Shown here piece after piece: positions 51,411-60,000 of a stretch of 64,000 nucleotides of DNA. The notes under the pieces are model-generated. The model was not told the DNA's origin. It did not search any database and worked only from the letters and a program-made list of their open reading frames with translations. A program made the translations under genes and the position numbers. Within the stretch, counting starts at the first letter, position 1. The number at the start of each line of letters is the position of its first letter. Source of the stretch: Leptobrachium leishanense (taxonomy: Eukaryota; Chordata; Amphibia; Anura; Megophryidae); assembly GCA_009667805.1 (NCBI GenBank), contig CM019075.1:19279615-19343614 (forward strand). The letters are read 5' to 3'.

Positions 51411-52307
51411 AAACATCAAAGCCAGATGTGAAAAAACCTTACGTGATGATGCGAAGCTGAGGTCATCTTTGCATTCAGCATCACAAATTGATATAAAAAC
51501 ACCATAAAGTTTATAAATATTATAAGCCAATAATAATGGACAAATCTGATGGGAATGACCCGTTTAATCATCAGACCACCACTTTAATATCCCACTTTCC
51601 TCCCGATATGTAAGTATCTTCGATGGGTCCCTGGTTGCTGACGGGTGCAACTTGCTCTTAAAGGGACGTTCTATCGGTTATTGAACTCTCTCGCAGAACA
51701 AGCATTTACCTTAACTTATAGCCATCATTTATACATTCAGAGTTATTCCTGTTTTAAGGCAGAGTTGATGGACGTCTCCCACCTGACGACCTCCTCAGCT
51801 GCCTCGCACTACGCTCTACCTTCTGAGAGGAGAGGACCAGCTCTTAAAATGCACCCCCCCCCTTGCATCTCCAGTGCACCTCTAGTGTCCTTTTCCCTTC
51901 CAAGATGGACATACTCTTTACATCATTATTATCCGGGGCATTGAAAAGGCCAAAGTAATGCTTTTAATTCTGCTTATGGAGCCTGCTGTACCGGTCGACC
52001 GGTCACAAACCGCATCCTTAAGACCGGGTCGAGGTTGTAACAAATGACCCCCCTGTTTTGCACGTCCAGGCAGAGATTGCTGCTGCAACCTGTTCGATCG
52101 AAAACTCCAAACTTGCGATTGACATTTTGTTTATCGTTGACTCCTTGGATGTTTTTTAAAGCCATGGATCTGTCTCCATTGGTCTTCATCCTTCGGTCTT
52201 GCAAAACACAGCGACTCCTTGACCGGTGACACTCTAGGACCGTTATTCATTCTGCACTCAACAAGTCTTTTCACATCTTCGACCACCGTGTGTCTTGGTG
52301 ATTATAC
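51411..52307. other. Intergenic, unassigned
   Basis: No gene or named repeat recognised. Confidence 0.4.
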
Positions 52308-52989
52308 CAGAAGTCGGCAACCTTGGCCCTCCAGTATTTTTGGAGCTGCATCTCCCAGGAAGCTCAGTCACTCTTAAGGTTGAGCATCACAGGGGAACCA
52401 AACGTGGCCCTCCAGATGGTTTGGAGCTGCATATTCCACGAAGCTCAGTCGCTCTTTAGGTTGAGCATCACAGGGGAACCAAACATGGCCCTCCAGATGT
52501 TTTGGAGCTGCATCTCCCAGGAAGCTCAGTCGCTCTTTAGGTTGAGCATCACAGGGGAACCAAACGTGGCTCTCCAGATGTTTTGGAGCTGCATCTCCCA
52601 GGAAGCTCAGTCACGCTTTAGGATGAGCATCACAGGGGAACCAAATGTGGTCCTCCAGATGTTTTGGAGCTGCATCTTCCACGAAGCTCAGTCGCTCTTT
52701 AGGTTGAGTATCACAGGGGAACCAAACATGGCCCTCCAGATGGTTTGGAGCTGCATCTTCCACGAAGCTGTCGCTCTTTAGGTTGAGCATCACTGTGGAC
52801 GCAAACTTGATTCCAGATGTTTTGGGAATGCATCTCCAATGTCGCTCAGCCAATTTATCGGTTGATCATCTGGATGTTCTGCAACTACATGTTCCATGAT
52901 GCTCGGCCAACCCAAAGTGTTCCTGAGCGTCATGGGTGGGAAATGTAGTAGTTTGAAAATATCTGCAGGGCCGAAGCTGCTGACCCCTG
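52308..52989. mobile_element. hAT-type MITE with an internal 81 bp tandem array
   Basis: Left end CAGAAGTCGGCAACCTTGG at 52308 and right end CTTCGG..GCTGCTGACCCCTG-type terminus at 52989 resemble the termini of the MITE at 11617. Between them a unit of 81 bp repeats about six times: CCAGATGTTTTGGAGCTGCA, TCTCCCAGGAAGCTCAGTCG, CTCTTTAGGTTGAGCATCAC, then AGGGGAACCAAACRTGGCC. The unit is itself the MITE core. GATTATA occurs just left (52300) and just right (52997), a possible imperfect target duplication. Confidence 0.75.
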
Positions 52990-54048
52990 CTCCAGAGATT
53001 ATAAATCAACCCCAACCAGCAGTTTTAAAATGTCTTGATTGGCAGAAAGGTGGGTGTAGAGGGAGCATGTGTCGCTGTAGGTTGATATCCTGTAATAAAC
53101 CACATTACACTCCCCCCACCGTCGTGCCAGATCTAGCGAAGCTCGCTCATCATCACTTTCTATTCTGAGCCCACGCTCTCCTACGACAGATGTAACACAT
53201 TACTTCAGACTTTCGACACCCCACCTCTCATTGATGTGACTGCTCATTACCGAGCATCATGTGAAAAAACGGGTATAATAAACCAGGCACAAGCAGGAAA
53301 ATAAATCCCCTGGAACGAGACGTGCGTCTCTCGATGTGGGGCTGCAACGAACGATTATCTATGTATTAGTGGGCTGTTTTTATTTACTCGATGCATCATA
53401 TGCAAAAAAAAAAATTTGTTTACATAAAAAGAACATTATGTAAAGAAAAACAAAACCTCCCTCCCCTGTTTTCTTACACAATTTGCGTAGGGTACGTAAC
53501 TTTCGTATGTACATAGGCAAAAATGCGTATCTTCCAGGCGAGCGCCTGGTCAGAATGATGCTTCGTGCGCAGCTCAAGCCCAGGTCTGCTTTGTCCCTGA
53601 ACGAACGCTGCTACAAGCACTTGGATAGACATGATGCCGGCACACGAAGCGGGGCGAGTGGGGGGGGGGGGCACTCCCCTTTACATACCCCGATTACTGT
53701 GGATTATTAGAGCGTCCCATTAAAATAATTTCAATAACAAAGTGGGGGGGGACATAGGCGTGAGAGAGTGCATTTGGGCAATGAACTGACCCGAATGTGA
53801 GCGGGAGGGAGTTTCGGCAAGAGACCAGACCCGTGTGTGGGAGAGAATTTGGGGAAAGAGACTGGACCAAAGGGGGTGGTGGCAGCTCAGGGCAGGAGAA
53901 GTGGAGGCAGGGAGGGTGGGGTGCTGGCACAGGTCTCCAGATACAAGCATTGATAAAAGACAGGCAGCACAGCTCCACAATTCCTCACTTTTTTGCATCA
54001 AATGTCTGCTGTAGCAAACGCCCTGATTGCCCGTGCAATGCCATAGTA
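52990..54048. other. Intergenic, unassigned
   Basis: No gene recognised. A G-run lies near 53660. 53490-53640 reads as CpG-rich transposon-like sequence but no family or boundary could be given. Confidence 0.35.
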
Positions 54049-54184
54049 CAGGGGTGGGCAATTAAAACCCTCCAGATGTTTTGAAACTACATTTCCCGTG
54101 ATGCTCGACTGCTCATTAGGTTTGTAGAGCCTCAAGGGAAATGTAGTTTCAAAACCTCTGGAAGGCCGTAGTTGCCCACCCCTG
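54049..54184. mobile_element. hAT-type MITE with 8 bp target duplication
   Basis: Ends CAGGGGTGGGCAA and TTGCCCACCCCTG are exact inverted repeats, and the inner arms GAAACTACATTTCCCGTG and AGGGAAATGTAGTTTC also pair. Flanks CCATAGTA (54041-54048) and CCACAGTA (54185-54192) match at 7 of 8 positions. Confidence 0.85.
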
Positions 54185-54416
54185 CCACAGTAGATAGCTT
54201 TAACCAATAGGTCAGCGGATGCAGACAGGTGTACGGTGAAGTGTCACTTTTTCTTAAAAAAATGCAAAAATAAATGAAGTGATGACCTCGGTTGTCGTAT
54301 TGCCGACTAGTGCAACACAGCTTTTATAGAGAAGTTGCACTTGCCAGCGTCAGGTGGATCATTTTCAACAGGAAATTACAGCCGATCCATCTATGATAGC
54401 CATTGTTCCTTGAAAC

Positions 54417-54600
54417 CAGTGGTTTCCAACTCCGGTCCTCAGGTCCCTGCTGACAGGCCAGGTTTGCAGGATATGTGAAGCACAGCACAGGTGATATGAT
54501 TTGCTGCTCAGTGATTGCAGGATTCAGTCTGTATTTCCCCAAGGTGATCCTTAAAACCTGGCCTGTAGTGGGTCCCGAGGACAGGAGTTGAGAAACCCTG
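54417..54600. mobile_element. Second hAT-type MITE family, full copy
   Basis: Left CAGTGGTTTCCAACTCCGG and right GGAGTTGAGAAACCCTG are imperfect inverted repeats. Flanks CTTGAAAC (54409-54416) and CTTTAAAC (54601-54608) match at 7 of 8. Core CAGGTTTGCAGGAT and TTGCTGCTCAGTGATTGCAG. Partial copies at 59471 and 61803. Confidence 0.82.
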
Positions 54601-54944
54601 CTTTAAACAATTTCTCAAGCGGATGCTGACAGATGCAGTCGGCTGGAACGGTGCTGGTCGACCGCAGGCCACTATTTAGCGAGTAGAGCCCAATGTGTTT
54701 GTTTGAGCCGGTGGCATTCCAATACACGCCACGGCAAACCCTAGTCTTCAAAAAGAACAATAACGTCATTGTACGAGCTCCGAGGCTTCTAAGGAGAGAC
54801 AATGATGTTGTAGCATGAAGTCCCCTCGGTCCATCATAATGATTGCCCAGCACCCACAAAAAGTGCAACTTCGTAAATTCCGGATCTATGGCAGTTTACT
54901 TTTAGGGAGGTATCGGAGATGCCATGGTTCTCCTTAGGTATAGT

Positions 54945-55062
54945 TGATGTTTCTGAACTACATGTCCACTGATGCTTTGCCAGGCTTTTGGGTGACTAAG
55001 CATCATGGGGACATGTAGTTCTGAAACTCCTGGGGTGCTAAGGTTCACAATCACTGGACTAT
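54945..55062. mobile_element. hAT-type MITE copy
   Basis: TGTTTCTGAACTACATGTCC pairs with GGACATGTAGTTCTGAAAC; right end CTGGGGTGCTAAGGTTCACA. Same family as 59203-59323. Confidence 0.7.
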
Positions 55063-56490
55063 ACCCTCCTCACAATAAGGCTGATACAATCATCAGGGGT
55101 TGGCGCACCTCTTGTGCGGATTCGCTTGGTATGTCAGGTCTGGCCACAGCATATGGTATTGTCTTCTCTAATGGCACCATCCAGCTGAAACATTTTCAGA
55201 CCTTAGTTGGGGTCGAAGTCCCATTTTCCGTAATTATAGTTTTCCTTTAGGGAACATGAAAATGTACCTTTTTTTTAACGGAGCTGCTGACATTGGCGCA
55301 TGCGTGCTATACATCGCAGTCTTCATTGGTGTGACTGTCCCGTCCCCCCCCCCCCCTCCTCGTTGTGACATTTTTCGTATAAATTTAATAAAAATGGATC
55401 AAACTGAATATTGAGGTCTGAACATTTAATAATGTTAGCTTGAGTTTGACAGCTTTGCTCTAGGTGCCGGCAAAGATGTTTCTGAACTATTACTCCCTGG
55501 TCATCTATTACAAAGAATTCTGGGAATTGTAGGCTGTCAGCGCGTCATTTACTAGCTACAATACAGGACGTTGGTGACAGAAGTGATGAGTGGAGGTTAT
55601 TGCCATGGTACCGGCAGGGAAAGGCCTGGATAATACGAGTGCCGTATCATTACCTTCAGCTGATTTCTAGTCGTTTCATTTCCAGCCACCACACCATCAA
55701 GACATGTTGAAATGGTCTTCCTGTAAGAGGAACATCACCCAGGGCAGGATGTGTACTCATTGGTTCAGCAACATTGCGTGCCCAAAATAAAAAAAGGTCA
55801 CGTGACTCCCTGAATGAGCAGGTTTTTCCCACTTCCCAGATTCTGATACGCTCGCGCACATTACTGTGAATTTTGTCGTGGAGCTCTGATGCTTTACACA
55901 GTGCAAACACACCTCTTGCTAGAACAACTTTTTACTGGGCTGCTGTGGCTGAATGAGAAGATAGGACATCACCAGGGGGTTGATTGTATTCAAAGGGGAG
56001 CTTATAATCATGCAGTCGGTGACTGACCCATTCAATGGGTCAAAGCCACACAATGGATGCACCCAGCGACACGTAAGAGATCAGCAAACACAATAAGGAC
56101 ATTGTCTTTTGGTGGTAGTGACCAACATCATTGTGCCTTCCTTTTACAATAATTACACCCCAAATAACTGCCCGATTCCCTCAAATGTTATCTACCCAGA
56201 AATGGGGTTAGGGGCTCCTCTGTAGGCATGTTAGTGGCTGCTCTGCAGAGTATTGTACAGAGGTATGGGAATGCTTTGAACCGCAGCAGTATCTGTTGAT
56301 GAATGTATTGGGGTGCACGGCTGAAATGGTAATAACTGCTGAACAACCACAGCACCGGTAGCGACACTTGCCGGTAGTATCGGTGCATCCCTAGTGTTGT
56401 CTGACCCATAGTACAGCGCTGCAGTTGGTGCTTTATAAATGCTCTATGAAAACCTGTTGACCTAATAAGAACCAGTAGCTTTTTTTTTTC
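55063..56490. other. Intergenic 3' of FDPS, mostly unassigned
   Basis: No gene recognised. 55444-55545 contains a decayed hAT-type MITE (TTTGACAGC, GATGTTTCTGAACTATTACT, GAATTCTGGGAATTGTAGGC). 56405-56450 holds a short LINE-tail remnant (GTACAGCGCTGCAGTTGGTG). A C-run of 13 lies near 55345. Confidence 0.45.
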
Positions 56491-56495
56491 CCGTC

Positions 56496-56509
56496 TTTAA
56501 TAGTTTAAT
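56496..56509 (-). promoter_or_regulatory. Candidate FDPS poly(A) signals (two ATTAAA)
   Basis: Two overlapping-spaced minus-strand ATTAAA hexamers (56496-56501 and 56504-56509), 330-345 nt downstream of the FDPS stop. No canonical AATAAA seen in that interval. Confidence 0.4.
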
Positions 56510-56841
56510 TCATCTAGGTATTTTACACAGAATTGAAGGTTCAGTCTTTAGTTATGCTGTCTCGCAGCTCAGGCTTGAAAAATAAAAAAGCAATTGGGGG
56601 GGGGGGGGGTGAATGAAAGTCCTGCACTTCAAACAACAGTCTCTCGGCCCATAACCAACCCCCGGTAAATAGGACAGAAGAAGCATCCAGTTGCAAATAA
56701 AGAGAGGGATGGTTTCTCCAGATCCAGGTCTCCCCTTGCACTGCGGCCTAGTAGCTTTCGGGATGGAGATTGCACACGTTTCCAGCTTGATGCCTTTTCA
56801 GGGCACAGTCTCAAGTTTTGGGAAACGAGGTGGTCAGCGTT

Positions 56842-57042
56842 TCACTTCTGTCTCTTATAGATCTTGCGGGCCAGGCCATTGAAGATCTCCTTGGACAGGC
56901 CGTTTGCATGCTGAGAGATCAGGACCTGCAGGCGCTGGAAGCTCTCTTCTTCGTACCGTCTGTACGCCGCAGGCATGTCAAGCTCCTCATACAGTTGCTT
57001 TACCCGCTGCACTTTCTCAATGTCATCCTGGCCATAGTTGTC
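56842..57042 (-). CDS. FDPS: FDPS exon 10 and stop
   Basis: Acceptor TCTTCTAG; TGA at 56844-56842. Encodes [20 protein letters not shown], then [14 protein letters not shown] and ends [11 protein letters not shown]. Confidence 0.98.
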   Translation of the reverse strand, partial: DNYGQDDIEKVQRVKQLYEELDMPAAYRRYEEESFQRLQVLISQHANGLSKEIFNGLARKIYKRQK

Positions 57043-60000
57043 CTAGAAGAGAACAGGATACATTATATAATTTTAAATCTTTGTTTCTCTCTCACACCCC
57101 CCAAACATACTGGCGGGCGATGCGGTGCAGAGAGGAGAAACGTTTCAAGAGCAGAAGATCTTCTCCCACACAGCCAGAGAAAAATCAACAGCAAGTTTAA
57201 ATATGAAAAAGCAAATAGGAGCAGGCAAGATGTTACCTGTGTTAACATGTATACTAAGATCAGGCAGGGAGGGATGTCAATAGTCTGCCAGTCATTACAT
57301 CGCGTCATTGCTAAGTGATCCCAAGTAACCCGCAATTGCTATAAAAAGGTGTATGTTCATTTTCGTAGCTAATAACCAACCCTAAAAATGGTCTCTAAAT
57401 GGTGTCCTTCCTCCCTTACGATCAGGGTCCTCAACATGCTCCCACATAAACCTGTTTTTCCACATAGCACATGACAAGGTGTTTGTCAAAAGTGGGTCTT
57501 GGCTGCCGGCAACATGCCAAATGCTGGAAGGCCCTTCTAGCACATGTGTTGATGCGGATTAGAGCTGAGGGTGGTAGGGTTGGCATGGTGTATACACCCC
57601 TGTGCCAGGCATCTCAAACTCTTCCATGAATACACTTCATTTATTGCATCATTGATAATGAAGGTAGCGAGGGAGCGTGTGTGACGTCTGCCCCAACGCA
57701 ATCATTACTAACCCGGAGTTTGCGACATCTGTTAAACAAAATTATGCTGTAGATTCCCATGTGATTCTTTTTAACTTTATGCTGCACATGTATGGGACAC
57801 CTGCATACACTCACAAATCAGCCACAACCGTATATATACACAGCAAAGCTCCCTTTCCATCACCAGACACTGTCAAACTAGATGACCATGATCTGCCTAT
57901 AGCTCTTAGTGAACCTTGGCACCCCAGATTGTCCTGAACGACATGTCCCACGATGATCTGCTAGTCAGGATCAACTGAACCTCATGGGACATTTAGGGTC
58001 TGATCATCTGGGATGCCAATATTTGCAATCAATGGCTCTGTGACTGTTTTCTTACAGACACATACATTAGATCAGAGGTGACGTGGCAAGTGAGCTTACA
58101 CGTTAATGGCCATTCACGTACACTATAACCTCGGAATTGTGTTTTGCATGGAGCGCAAAGGATGACCTTTTTTGCTTTAATTTATACTTGGAACAGGCTG
58201 AATCCTTCTGGTCCATGCAGCCGCCCTGATAGCTTCATACACTACCTCTAAGAGTTTCCTTTGTTCCGGTGTAACTCTCTGCAAGGCCTCCACTACCAGC
58301 CAGCCACATTTATTGTCCTGGATATCTGTTCCTATTTTGCCCGTCACTGTAGGGTCTCCGAAACAGTCCAGATAATCATCCTGGAAAATTAAAAAGAAAA
58401 CTGCTCACATGACGAGTCACTAAAAGGTTTAAAGGACTTGGAGATTATACAGTAGTCACATCTTTTGGTACTCTCTTCCATGCTGCAGAAATGACCCTGT
58501 ACAAACAGTGTCCCACAGCTGACATCCTGCGCACACCCTCCATACCTTCAAGGTCCAGTTAGTGTCCTGAAGCTAATTTGCTCCAAGCCTGCTAGGCAAC
58601 CTCAACCATCCATTGCGCAAGGCACAGATACCACACTGACTAAATTTCTCCCCCACTCAAAGGTCTCAGCAACCAATCATTGGCCTGGATTCACTAGCGC
58701 TCCTCTGCTAGATCTAGAATGAAGATGTGAGATCTCATTGGGATCAGCCTTAAAAGTCACCAAGGACTGGGCTCCAAGGAGCAAACCTTTAAAAAAAAAA
58801 CAAATAAAAAAAAAAAAAATACTCTGGTTCCCCAAGTGTTTCTGAACTACCACTCCCATGATGATCTGGCCACCTATTGCATTCAATGAATGGAGTTTGA
58901 GATCCCAGCCCTTGATGAACTCAAGGCTTTTAAGGCAGAATGATCCCTGTGCGATCGCATAGCTCCTGGTCTACTCAAATGACCATTTATCTTGCTGGTA
59001 ATCTAGTCCTGTCACTGGTGGCCCACTGGCTACCACATGGTAGTTAATACCAACCTGTATCTGGAAGAACTCGCCCATTTCCAACAGGATGGTTTTGGCA
59101 TTCCTATGCTCTTCCTCTCCGTCTATTCCAGCCTGTAGGAAAATTAACAATTTGTACTAAGTGCCAATGTTTACAGAAAGTCACCCCAGCACCTCCTGGG
59201 CTAATGATGGCGAACCTTGGCACCCTAGATGTTTCTGAACTACATGTCTCAATGCTCAGGCAGCCTTAAAGCTAACAGCATCATGGGACATGTTCCAAAA
59301 CATCTGGGGTGCCAAGGTTTGCCTCCCTCCAAATTCCATAGGAGTGTCAGGCGTCTGAAGCTCACCATGTACATGGCTGCTGCCACCGGTAGATAGAAGG
59401 AATAAAAAGCAGTTTTGTATTTGACGATGGCTTTATACCTGCAAAGAAAAGAATAATTCGGTGTAAAAGAGTCTTAGGCCAGGTTTGCAGGATGTGAAGC
59501 ACAGGTGAAAGGATTTGCTGCTCAGTGATTGCAGGATTCAGTCTGCATTTCCCCAAGGTGATCCTTAAAACATGTCCTGTTAGGGTGCCCTGGAGGACTG
59601 GTTTGGGAACCACTGGTCCATTACCAACCCAGGACATCACTGCTGTTGACCATAAATATGCCTCCTTTTAAGTCTCTATCTTAACCCTTCTATGAGCGAG
59701 ATACCAATGTGTAACTACAGCGGTTGCAGGAACCGAGGACTTCAATCTGAGCCATAAGAAGGTCTTTTTGGGTTTTGTCACCCCCCCAAATAACTCACCT
59801 GGTCTCTGTATATCTGTTTAAATCCACTTTTCCTGGTTGAGCGGTGATCAAATCTAACGCCTGGCCTAGTTCTGTCTGGTAGGAGATCTGCAAGAAAGAC
59901 AGCAAAGAGTCACGTTGTCAATCATCTCTTCATTTGGAAATGGGCTCATTCCACGGCTAGGTCAGACAAGGATCAGCAACCTTGGCCCTCCAGATGTTTC

